This document shows, in pieces, positions 12,401 to 23,700 of a stretch of DNA of 27,933 bases (position 1 is the stretch's first letter; every line of letters begins with the position of its first letter). The position numbers were made by a program, and so were the translations under genes. The stretch comes from Ichthyophonus hoferi (lineage: Eukaryota > Opisthokonta > Ichthyosporea > Ichthyophonida > Ichthyophonidae), in the NCBI GenBank assembly GCA_002751075.1, contig NAOQ01000045.1, forward strand, positions 118,722-146,654, read 5' to 3'. The notes under the pieces were generated by a model. That model saw only the letters and a program-made list of their open reading frames with translations. It was not told where the DNA came from and ran no database searches.

Positions 12401-12435
12401 TTTACACCAACTTTTTTGCCTCTATACAAGTCTAG
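3409..12435 (+). CDS. VPS36: ESCRT-II subunit VPS36, 13 exons, 397 aa
   Basis: VPS36 joins VPS22 and VPS25 in ESCRT-II on endosomes, sorting ubiquitinated membrane cargo into multivesicular bodies. Exons: 3409-3507, 4048-4146, 5278-5384, 5888-5969, 6709-6828, 7290-7355, 7974-8060, 8412-8463, 9121-9188, 9421-9486, 10060-10144, 10611-10741, 12304-12435. All junctions are GT-AG and all phases agree. Residues 1-129 form a GLUE-type PH domain: YDGDNKT (37-43), [13 protein letters not shown] (47-59), [11 protein letters not shown] (103-113). Residues 130-220 match the linker and helical hairpin ([31 protein letters not shown]). Residues 221-397 match the winged helices: [58 protein letters not shown], and finally [16 protein letters not shown]. 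Human VPS36 is 386 aa, so the length fits. No zinc-finger insertion like yeast's is present. An in-frame stop at 3370 makes 3409 the first ATG. Homology is from memory of family sequences. Confidence 0.93.
7241..7262. repeat. (AC)11 microsatellite in VPS36 intron 5
   Basis: Uninterrupted AC dinucleotide run in the intron between exons 5 and 6, followed by a TA run next to the acceptor TATATATAG. Confidence 0.95.
9585..9608. repeat. (TA)n microsatellite in VPS36 intron 10
   Basis: Uninterrupted TA dinucleotide run inside the intron between exons 10 and 11. Confidence 0.95.
11464..11784. repeat. Left copy of a gap-flanking duplicate (VPS36 intron 12)
   Basis: This 321-bp stretch is nearly identical to 11898-12215, differing only by a 1-bp change in a C run and a small indel near the end next to the gap. 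Two copies meeting on either side of a run of N suggest unmerged contig ends rather than a genomic tandem duplication. The open frame beginning [12 protein letters not shown] occurs in both copies, inside the intron, and is not treated as a gene. Confidence 0.9.
11785..11897. other. Assembly gap, 113 N
   Basis: A run of undetermined bases within the last intron of VPS36. No exon appears to be missing, because exon 12 (phase 0) and exon 13 (phase 0) are consecutive in the protein alignment. Confidence 0.99.
11898..12215. repeat. Right copy of the gap-flanking duplicate
   Basis: 318-bp near-perfect duplicate of 11464-11784, in the same orientation, starting at the first base after the gap (AACATGCAAAAGC). 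Confidence 0.9.
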
Positions 12436-13440
12436 TGGTGATACTATCTGTTCATGGTAGTAACTTTTTTTTTAATTTTTTTTTTACAAAATTGTCTTAA
12501 CTAGTACTCGAGTCAACATACTGGATTATATCTATGCAATATACTCTGTGCAATCCAAGTTAAGAATGGCACAACAATCATATGACTAGTAGAAAGCTTA
12601 TTCAGAGTTATTGGATGACATTAGAGGTATATATATCTTATATATATTCTAAATCTGGGTAGGTATTTTTATTTCGGATAGAGATACTAGAAAGGGTGGT
12701 GTGAGTGGACCTACACCATGCATCATATGCATTATTAGTCTTAAATGTTTATCTAAAGTGAATAAAAACGCCGACGTTAATCAAATCGTATCACAGTTAA
12801 AGCTATTATCTTAAACTTATTTGAGAATCCAAGATGATATATTGACGTGTGCTTTTGAGTATATATTTTATGATTTTTATATTTATCTTTAACTTTCTAC
12901 TCTGGCCCTGAAAGGCTTACTGTAACCCAATTCTGAATTATTCTTGAGGTTGCCAATATAGGTATAGGAGTGGGTGTTATAGATGTATATATGCGTATGG
13001 AAGGGATATTATCAAATTTGCATTAGTTAATTTTTATTAGAATGGATATTGTACTACATTGGCGAGCCCATTAAGTAATAACATCCAAGAATAAACGTTT
13101 TATAGCGTCTTGTAAGGCCATATATTAAGATACTATATATATGCATAGCCCAACTAAAAAATCATAACACGTATTTAGTTATATCCATGTCAATCGGGTT
13201 TTGTATCTGGACCAATTAAATTATACTGTATCTTTAGTATACTTCAACTTTTTTTAAAAAGGCGCTATTGAACTATAGTAATCCGCCTTGTCATTTATGA
13301 ACATGACGTGGTTCACACCCAGTAATAGTGAGAACCGAAGCTATGTAATAAAATTGACCTGATATGTGGCGTCAGTTGAAGGCTGTCTGGCCAAGGTTTG
13401 CCGTTAGTGGCCGCTTACCGGTTTTATATTACAAATTGTT
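12436..13440. other. VPS36 downstream region, no gene seen
   Basis: A/T-rich DNA after the VPS36 stop. A poly-T stretch (about 12466-12486) directly follows the gene. No ORF, RNA gene or repeat with a recognisable partner was found in the rest. Confidence 0.45.
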
Positions 13441-13444
13441 TATG

Positions 13445-13722
13445 CAGAGAATTACTTGTCAAATATAGGTACATATACAACATACGTAAAGTAACTACAG
13501 TTATAAGTATCGAATTAATTAATGCTGGGTTCTGAAGTGTTCTATTTAAAAATGGTATATTTAGAAAGTATAAGTTATGTCTCAGACAGATCGGGGACTT
13601 GATTTTGTAATGATACTGAATAAAGGCTATACAGCTTTATCCTAAATTTCCTACTTGCAATAGTCGGCTGCCAACCTGAATGTGGATAAGGTAATTGCTA
13701 TACAGGCTGAAATCGACACTAC
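13445..13722. repeat. Direct repeat A, left flank of dispersed repeat copy 2
   Basis: Aligns in the same orientation with 14570-14862. Shared landmarks in order: TTGTCAAATATA, AATTAATTAAT, GGGTTCTG, GAGAAAGTATA-like, AGACAGAT, ACTGAATAAAGGCTATA-like, and CAATAGTCGGCTGCCAACCTG (compare the same block at about 14797). Identity is moderate with small indels, so the duplication is old. Such a pair around a coding-like core could be terminal repeats of an old element or a local segmental duplication. Confidence 0.75.
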
Positions 13723-13834
13723 TTGTTTTAATGGGATAATTTGAACGTTATTTTTCCATGATATCTACGCTTTTCACATTTAGGTTATTTATATAGATAT
13801 ATGTTATCTATAGCAATCCGTAGTAGTTCCAGTG

Positions 13835-14420
13835 ACTTGTTCACAGGCTCTAGGATCTCCAATGGGTTGTTGTGTAGTAATTGGTTTTGCTGGACCAGCT
13901 CAGTTGAAATGGTAGAGGTTCTATAGAAGGCTCGTATACTGACTCTCTGGGTAACGGGCTGTAGTAATTGTACCTCTGTTCAAATTCAGAAGGAATCGAC
14001 GCTTTGATTTGCTTAGGTACTAATGCCTATATTGCATAATGTGACCGATCAGTAGGAAGTGCTATATTACAGTGTAGATAATAACTATTATCACTATTCA
14101 ATGCTAGTAAGCAGGTATCTGACTCCAGGAAGAGCGAAAGATCTGGACACTGATTATCGTATTCGAGTGCCAACGGTGAACTAGACATTACAATAACAAT
14201 GCAGATATTATATACATATACGTATTATGATATTGTTTAATTAAATAATCTAATGCAAAGTTTTGAGTGTCACAAGTGATTTTGTATCAGCCGGGGATGC
14301 CGCGTATGTGTGAGCGGCCCCTTGATTGTTTATTTCTGTTTTCTTTTAAATTATCTCAATCTTTGTTTTATTATGGGTGTTGATTTTAATTAACACTCGT
14401 ATAGCTGTATTTCCTGCGGA
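13835..14420 (-). repeat. Dispersed repeat, copy 2, broken ORF on the minus strand
   Basis: Homologous to 1690-2310. The minus-strand frame begins at about 14190 and reads MSSSPLALEYDNQCPDLSL, then DRSHYAI, IKASIPSEFEQ, SPLPRESVY and SIEPL, in the same order as copy 1. The frame looks broken. The upstream shared block (GCCGCGTATGTGTGAGCGG) is retained. It sits between direct repeats A and B. I do not recognise the family; if it is a mobile element, this is a fossil copy. Confidence 0.7.
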
Positions 14421-14569
14421 TATATTAAGGACTTGACTTCCAAAAACAAAATAGTGTAGAACAGATTAAGTGAGATATAAAATATGTAGCTATTCTTATT
14501 AATGGTACACCGTAAAGGATATGCAAATATTATATATGTTTTTTAGTTTAATTTCTCTAGTTGAAGAAT

Positions 14570-14862
14570 AAATTGTAGGACACTTTGTCAAATATAGCTA
14601 CATATACAGCAGAGGGAAATTAACTTAGTTATAATTATCTAATTAATTAATTATGGGTTCTGCAGTACTACAGATATATATAATACCATATTGAGAAAGT
14701 ATAAAAAGGCTCTACCTGAGACAGATTGAGGACTCCTAATCGTGTAATGATATTGAATAAAGGCTATATAATTTTTCTCTTAAACTCTCTGCTTACAATA
14801 GTCGGCTGCCAACCTGAACATAGGCAATATAATCAATACACAGGATAAAGCCGCCACACTTT
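14570..14862. repeat. Direct repeat B, right flank of dispersed repeat copy 2
   Basis: Partner of 13445-13722, about 290 bp long. The best-conserved part is CAATAGTCGGCTGCCAACCTG preceded by AATAAAGGCTATA, which could include a polyadenylation-like AATAAA at the same relative place in both copies. Confidence 0.75.
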
Positions 14863-14870
14863 AAAATATG

Positions 14871-15480
14871 TAAAGACACATCGTCAAGGAAACTGTAGTT
14901 TAATCACCCTTCTATCTAATCAGCTTTAATTTGAGGTGATGATTGAAGATAATTATTTTAACCAAAGCCAACCAGAGAATATAGTCATCGGTGATATTAT
15001 AGGAATAATTAATGAGTGCATTTACAGGCTCTGAATTTCCGGTTTCCGTGAGAAGGATAGTTTTGGTATATTCCAACTACAGCAGATAGAGGACCACAGA
15101 CTGATTTTTACACTGATTTAGCCTAGTTTATAAATCTACAAATACCACTTAATATCTCGCATAGTCTTGCGAAACGTTGCGTGGAAGCTATCAGTGCGCG
15201 AGTATTTTTTAAAATAAATATAAGTTTGTCATTTTGAATGTATACATACACATGTTTGTGCCATTCCATGTGTAGTAAAAGAAATAATGTTCTGTGAATA
15301 AGAAAGGAAGTATGGATAATAATATAATAATATTTACAACATTGAATTTCATAAGACGTAAATAATAGTTGCACCAATAGCCCAGTGACCAAAGATCAGC
15401 CAATAATATCCCAAATTATTTTATTTTATCGGAATCGCTGGGTAGGCACTCTTCTGATAGGTCAACATGTCATATACAGT
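14871..15480. other. Intergenic, no supported gene
   Basis: A/T-rich. A 89-codon minus-strand frame (15392-15123) is hydrophobic but has no homologue I recognise and sits in A/T-biased DNA, so it is not called. Confidence 0.4.
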
Positions 15481-15485
15481 TGATG

Positions 15486-15496
15486 ATTGGTCCAAT
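15486..15496. promoter_or_regulatory. Back-to-back CCAAT boxes upstream of DBP5
   Basis: ATTGG and CCAAT separated by one base, a near-palindromic divergent CCAAT pair about 140 bp before the DBP5 start codon. CCAAT boxes are known NF-Y (HAP2/3/5) sites in many eukaryotes; use here is inferred from position only. Confidence 0.35.
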
Positions 15497-15635
15497 AAAC
15501 GTTGTTATTTTTGACTATGAAAATAAAACTTGCTCATTTTAGTTCTGTGCGTTGCGCCTATAACCGTTTATAAATTAATGGATTGCGTTGTCGGAGTCAA
15601 ATACTTAGGAATACGGCACAGCACAGCATACAAAT

Positions 15636-17732
15636 ATGACTGACTCAGTAAGTAAACTTGATTCAGTAAATACACCTTACCCACACCACATGTCAACTAT
15701 ACAGGTTCCTAACAACAGTACTGTTAGCAGCTGTCTGTTGATGTTGGCTTTTGTTCTTAAGGGTCTATTAACAATGTGGCGGGGAATAATCTTGAAACCC
15801 CCGATAATAAATAGTACAAAGACACCACATAAGCATGTTCTTGCCTCAGATTCCACAAATAACAAACGAATATGTATGTAAATATTATTCATACGCACAC
15901 AGTTATTCATTAAACTACAACCATGTGTCAAAAACCACTTCTATAAACATACAACATACTACTAGCATATGTAGAGCGTACAATCTATATAATACTCTTT
16001 AATACATAGACCTATAAGTTATCATACACATTGGCATTATAGTATCCGCTGATATTTACATATTATATCAGATAGAATACTAACTACAAGCGGTTGCCAC
16101 ATTTCACATTCATATATACAGCGTACTATAGATGTATTTAATATAACCTTACATTTTTGAAGAAACATTATATGAATTAAACGGCTGGGCTGGTCAAACA
16201 TATATCGCTCAAGCACACAACAACCAACAATCTATAAGATAGACAAGAAGAATAATTGCATACATAAATACACAACGGTACAGAATCATTAGAGAAACAA
16301 GTATATGTATGTATCCTTCATGTATTAAACCATAAGTTTTTCCAGGGCAGAGCGAAGGAGCCCCAACACGTTAGTTGGGGTGATGATGATGATGAAGAAG
16401 AGCTAGATTTCTCTGCAGAAGTGAGTTTCACATGCACTTGCTTGCCAGGTCTTTGGACTATTATAGCATTAGTATCTTTATACTCTTTTTAATGTTTTTT
16501 TGGTGTAATGCTCTGGTATTTTTCCTAATAATTTTTTGTTTTATTGGGGTTGTGACATCCTCTCATACATCAGCTTGGTTTTCATGCAGTGTGGCCCATG
16601 ATTTCCGTATTGCTGTCACTTGTATTAATGTCAATTTTATACTAGTCGTATGCCTGTGACAAGATTGGCTATACGTTACTACTTTTAAAAAACACAACGC
16701 TTTTGGATGATCCCACCCCTTTACTATTTTTCAATATACCAAAGTTCCTTAGAAACCTTAAAAACCATATACTCCAATCATAGTATGATACTACAATGAT
16801 GTTATATTGCATTTTGTATTATCAGATATGATACACTTCTCCAATACCTTAGTCATGCCTTACTTGTGCATAGTTTCTCAGATTGTATTAAGACCAACCC
16901 TATCTAATCTCTTTCCATAGCCTGTGTGGAACGATGCAAGTAGGGTTACTAGGAAAGAGGAGACTACAGATGGAGAGCTGGCCAAAGGGGTTAGGGGCTG
17001 GGATTTGTATGGGTCTGTTTGTAATGCATGGGTGGTAGCAGTGGGTGATGTTATTTGGTATGGACAATGGTGAATGTTTATGATGGAAAGGAGGGAGAGG
17101 GAGAGGGAGGGGGTGCATTGATATATGTATTTATTTTGTTATTATATATAATATGTGCTTCTGTATGAACATGTGTTCATATAATATGTACGATGATATT
17201 TGTTTCTGACAGTAAGGAGGAGAGAGAGAGAGGAAGGGGACGTATAAGCGTTTATCTTTGGATTCATGTATATATATAATAAATGGGTATGTACGAGCAC
17301 GTATATTCATATGTGACTGGTGGAAGGGGTTTATTCTTAATGGTTCGTGTGTGGATGCAGATAAAAGACAGTGTCAAAATCACTACCACTACTACAGAAC
17401 CCGCCCAAGAGAAGGCTCCCAAAGAAAAGACAGGTAGGCTTTACCTCACCTATACCTCTTCTTTTTATTCTATTTTGTTCTTTTCCTTTACTACTCGATC
17501 ATGTTTTTTTCTTTTTTTTTCTTTGCTCATTTCCCATAGAAATGTTCCTGTAAACTTACAGACTTTCTCATGTTTTTCATAGCAGCATTTGGAATATTAT
17601 CTTTTTGAATGACTAAATATTATTGTCATTATATCACTCTAGTTATATACATGCTGTTGCACGTATATTCATTCATACATGTGTATTTATATACATCTGA
17701 GCATGCCTGCGCAATTGTATTTGGAACTACAT

Positions 17733-17765
<33 letters not shown>

Positions 17766-20700
17766 TGTACACACACACGCATACACGCATACACACGAAC
17801 ACATTCATGAACAAATATGCAAAATTTCATGGTGAACAATGCTTGCTATGTAACGGAAACCCAAGGAATGAATGTGATTAATGACCATGTATGTACACAG
17901 GTGAACAAGGGATTAGTCTTAAAGATAAGAGTGTTAAACAGATAGACTGGGATGTCGAGGTAGAGGTACAACGACAGGACCCTAACTCACCCATTTACTC
18001 CAAGTGTCAAAGTTTTGATGAGTTGAAAATGTAGGTACTTCCTCTCTTTCTTTCTATATGTTTTTTTTATCTTTTTTATTAGATTTTACTCTGCTAATAT
18101 ATATTTGGGCGTATCTACCTATTTAATACACTTTCTTAATGCAGGTTTTCTCTTTTTTTTATTTATCATTCTGTATTCCACTTTTTATTTGTATCCCTTT
18201 TTATCTTATTCTCTGGTTATGCATATATCTCATTCAAGTCCATCATATTAGCCTCTGTAGATTTACCACTCTGTGTGTGTATGCTCTACACACTCCCAAT
18301 ATACATTACAATGTCTTTCTTTCATTCAGTCCAAATGATTACAACTTGTTTTCTTTTATATATATATATATATATTTGTGATAATATCTCTATTTACGCA
18401 TAAACTTCATGCCAGAGTTACACATTCCCCCTTATATATGCTATCTTAATGACGTTATTGTGGGTTATAAAAGGCTAATTGAACCAAATCTCGCACCAAC
18501 TATAGTAATCCAGACCTATTGAAAGGTGTCTATGCGATGGGGTTCAACCGACCATCCAAAATTCAAGAAACAACATTGCCAATGATTGTTCAAAGCCCGT
18601 ATGTAATAAAATTGTTACACACATCCACACACACATATATATATACGTATACCTATAGAAAATACACCAGAGTACACGCACATAGCCCTATGGACACATA
18701 ACACAAAATTAAAGGCGCTTGTTTTATATAAACATGCCCCTCCACGAATGTATATATACATACATAAAAGGTCACCCACACACACACACATACGTACACA
18801 TACGCATATATATTTCTATATTTATGCTTGAATTGGTCATTTCTAATTTCTCGACTATTTCTTGTTTCTTTTATGTTTGCACGTATTACATCTCTCTTCC
18901 ATAAGGTCAATGCCAATATTTGCACGTAATTCCTTGTCTGTCTCTATGGTTATTATTTATTAGGCTTTTCCTTACATATGATCCTACCCATTTATTCTGT
19001 TGTATACACTTTCTTCTCTTACATTATTATCTCGTCTCTTTCTTTATGATTACCTTCCCTCTCATTCTAGTTTCACTAAATATCTACTCTCATTTTCCAT
19101 TATTTTACCCCGTTCTACCTCTATATGTATTTATTCTTTACCTTTGCAAGGGTTAGAATGCAATGAACTGGGTAAAGAATATATTATAGGCGAGGCATGT
19201 CACCTCGTTTGCTCCTTTCATGCACAAATCTACATATAAGCACGCACATGTACATGCACACGCACACACATGTACATACACACGCACACACATGCGCACC
19301 AACACATAAAACCCCCTCCCTCCCCCATCCCCCCACACATATATATAACCATTTAAAAAGAAAACCCTTGTTAGTACAGAGACATGTGCGTAACAGAACT
19401 ATTATTGATTGGCCAATAACATTGGCTGATTCTATCTACATCTACAGACCTTGCGATCTACTCGCCCAATCACAGTCAGGTACCGGAAAAACCGCCGCCT
19501 TTTCACTTGGCATGCTATCCCGAGTGAAACCTGATAAACATTATCCACAGGTTAGCACTGTCTTCATTGTCTTATTGTAATTTTTTACTACATTCATACA
19601 CATACCTCACAATTATTCTCTTGTCCAATACATACGGGTACACACACATATATACCAAATATATTCACACATACACAAACATTCACACACACCCACACAC
19701 TTACATATACCTGTTTGCAGACCTATCTGCACACATATAAATACATGCATACCCACCTATTTGTAAACATATACACCCCCATAAGCAATTTTTCTGATCT
19801 TTCTTTTTCTCTTTGACAATATTTATGTTTTTTCACTCATGCTAAATTTAAAAGTAAGATTTTTCCATTTCAGCTTATACTTTCATTGACACACATATAT
19901 ATACTCACTGGCACGTGCACACACTCACATACTTCCTTTGCTTATGCTCTCCTTATATAATGAGAAAATAAAATAAAATAAAAAATCAGTAACAGATTTT
20001 CTTTTTTAAAAAATAGCGAGCTGATTAATAGTATTTACCACCCTCTCCTCTTATCCACACATTTTCTCAAACACATATTCACGGTGACTATAAAACCATC
20101 TCTACTAAATGCCTCTATGTGCACGTTTGCCACAAACATATACACCTTTATGCATATATATATATATATACCAACACAAGAATAATCATCCACCCACACA
20201 CACGTCTACCTTTAATACATATATACGAAAACCTAAACGCACTAGGCTATCTGTCTGAGCCCAACACGCGAGCTGGCCCGTCAGACGTTTGATGTGTGTG
20301 TCAAGATGGGGAAGTACACTGACATTAAGGTCTTAATTGGGGTCCAAGGAGAACGATGTATGGCTTTCTTTTATCCTTTACCAACATTTATTTACTTCTG
20401 TGTTAATTATATACATATGTTCTTATTATTTATCTATAGTTTAATTTATATTTATTTATGTATATTAACTATACGTTGTATTGTTATTATATCAGCCTAT
20501 ATCTCAAATCTAGTACATCCTATTAGCACTTCCAGTTAGTTGTTAAATTAATCTTAATTAATTACACATTCAAAGATTACATAGATTCTAACTTGATAGT
20601 ATTATTATGTTGTATTAACAGCTGTATATTTGGTCTTCTTCGGACATGGTGCGCATATGTGTGTCCATACAGTTATGTATTCTCGATTGAGTATTTTAAT

Positions 20701-23700
20701 AAGCATCAAGCCTGTTTCTGTTAGTGCGAACAAGTGGATATTTGTGTTTGTATATGCATACGTTTAAACGCATGACCGTTTACCCAAAGATCTATATATA
20801 TCCACATACATACATACCTAGCTACATGTATATATATACATATGCACCTATTTGCGTACCCACTTACTCACATAAACCTGTGAAAATCTACCAACATATT
20901 CCAATATTCACTAAAAAAACCATACTTATCTTATGTACACAGTTCCACGAGGTCATAGTTTTGAACAACAAGTTATTATAGGCACCCCAGGCACCGTCAC
21001 CAATTGGCTAAAGCTCAGGTTTGTTTTTAATACCCGATCTACAATTTTTCTATTGGTGCTTTTAATTATGATGAATAACATGGTAATTTGTTTGTATTTT
21101 GTTTTATATGAAATATTTCTCTCGGGACTAGAGAAAGAGTGCGAAATACATATATAGCCTTGTATTTTATTTACTTATTATTGCCTGATTTGCGGTACTT
21201 TTCTATTAAAGTTTCTTTTATTCACACCCTTATGGGCATTATTATTTGTACTATACATACGGAGGATATGAAACGCAACAGACGCAAATAACTGCGTACT
21301 ATATATCTAATTTCATACCCTACTCTTAGATTCTTTGATCCTCGGAAAGTGGTAATGTTAGTTTTTGACGAGGCCGATCAGATGTTGGATGTAGGCATGA
21401 GGGCAGACTCATTACGCATTAAAAAGTATGGTTCTGGACTTACATATTTAATCATACTACCATTTTGTTTATCTGAATATCTTTTTATTTCTTATCTATA
21501 CACGGACACACTTTAGTTTTTGCTTTCATACTTTCAACTACATATATCAACTTTCTGCCCCATCTTTATAAATGCTTCCTTCCTCTCTTTTATGTCTATG
21601 CTGATTTCTTTACCATCTATGGCTTCTATTATCTTTGTTATGTGTATTTTGCATACCATGACACCACTAAATAAACTCGAACAGATAAGGTAATAACAGA
21701 GATTATATTACATTAAATTAAATTGCATATTGCATAACACTATATATGATATTATATGTTGTATATCTCTTCCTTCATACCTTTTACCCATATTCACTCA
21801 TTCACTCGTTCCTTTCATGCCAACCAGCAATTGACATACTTCGTTCTTATGTAACCCCTCTATAACTGCCTCGTATAGACACACAAACATGTTTACGTTC
21901 AACTCATCATTGATTATATACATCATTGATTATATACTCTCTTCCAATCATCCGTGTGACCCCTCCTTTATTCATTCGCTTTAAAAGCCTTCTACTCCAG
22001 AATAATCCTTTCCCATATATGTATATTCAATCGCCTTCTGTATTTGACCGCACTATATACACACTAGGGCTTTGGGAGCGCACCAAACCCTTCTATTCTC
22101 AGCCACATACGCTGAGAGTGTACGAATATTTGCCGAGCAAGTCCTAAAAGGAGCCAACATGGTTACTCTAAAGAAGAAGGTATGGAGTAGACTACTCCCT
22201 TTCCATATTTCTCTCTCTTTCTCTCTTATATATGCTATTATTTTTTACTTTCTTATCTCCACCTTTGTGGTCTTTGACCTTGACCTCCCTACCCTTACCT
22301 TATATGTGTTTATTATCTTTTCCCATCTTATCCATTTTATCTACTATGCCCTTTTCCTCTGCATATTTTCCATTAAGACAATCCTTTGCTTTATTTTTGT
22401 CTAATCATTCGCCAATATAATTGTATTTGGATTCTCCTCTATTGGATTTATTATTTTTCGCTTATGTAAACTATTCTTTTCTTCATGAAATTTTTTTTTT
22501 TGGAAAGGAATAATATATACGCCTACTGATTTATAAAATGCCATGTACTTTATAGGAGCTTACTCTAGATGGAATTCGGCAATTCTGGGTGGACTGCTCG
22601 GATAGCGAACAGCGTTATGAAGTACTACTAGACATTTACGGTGCCATTTCAGTGGGCCAGGTCATCATCTTCTGTGAGAGGGTATGTGAACCGTGTGCTC
22701 CTTCTTTTGTATTTTCAAACATGTACATAGATACAATTTGTTGGCTGCTCTCTCTCTTTCCCTTAGGTTTTATAGAGTTTTCCATGATGCCTAGTGCCCC
22801 TTTACCCCACTTTCACATCTAATTCTTCTCCTATCGTTATATCTTGGTATTCCATTCATACTGGCTATATTCGTAGTCTTGATCATTCAAATGTTGTTTT
22901 TTTTTTTCAACTCACTCAGATCGTTTTATATGCGGAAATCATACTCATTTATACTCATTTATACACGTCACATACACACACCAACAAACAAACAAACATA
23001 CATACATACAAACACAGGTAGAGACAGCGTATACCCTTGCCCAGCGAATGAAGGAAGAGGGTCATGAGGTGGGGGTGTTGTTCGGTGGAAGCGCTAAGGG
23101 ACGCTTTATGGAGGCAAGCGAGCGTGACGAGATTATGGCTTCATTTAGAGATGGTACGAACCTTAATGCTACTTATCTCGTCCTCTTTGCCACAAATTCT
23201 TTTTACTTTTTTTCTCTCCCTCTTTGTTCTTTTTCTCTCCATTTCAATATACACATAGGAGAATGTGTGGTGTGATACTGTGGACTAACTAAGTATTCTT
23301 AACAATAAATTACCTCCTCGCTCTATCTATACCTCGAATATTTTATACAATATACATTCAACTACATCCGGTAGTGGACACCTGGAACACCTATCTAACT
23401 AGTGGGAGAGTGCCCAAAATCATATCCTGATGTGTCTATTAATATACCATACATAATACATTCTCTCTATCATCCATGCATGTACCAAGCACTATATATA
23501 TATATAAACATGAACATAGATGTATACCGTCAATAATCCTGTCAATATATACATATCAGCGTATCAATATGGTCCCCCAGGCGTTTCGCAGTATGCACAA
23601 AGATGTACACGTTTATATATATACACAGACATAATCCCATATATATCCTTATGCACACATGCATCCGCATGCACACGTATATACAAACGCATTCCAATAT

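Noticed and set aside
15123-15403. Overlapping hydrophobic minus-strand ORFs
   Set aside because: Two frames are open at once in A/T-rich DNA, with no homology or splice logic; likely chance.
15648-15881. Continuous 81-codon ORF from the DBP5 start codon
   Set aside because: It reads through a perfect GTAAGT donor, and the product after residue 4 has no resemblance to Dbp5; splicing to 16346 restores the expected acidic N-terminus.
17609-17881. ORFs on both strands across a CATA/CA repeat
   Set aside because: Composition is dictated by the microsatellite, and the region lies within DBP5 intron 3.
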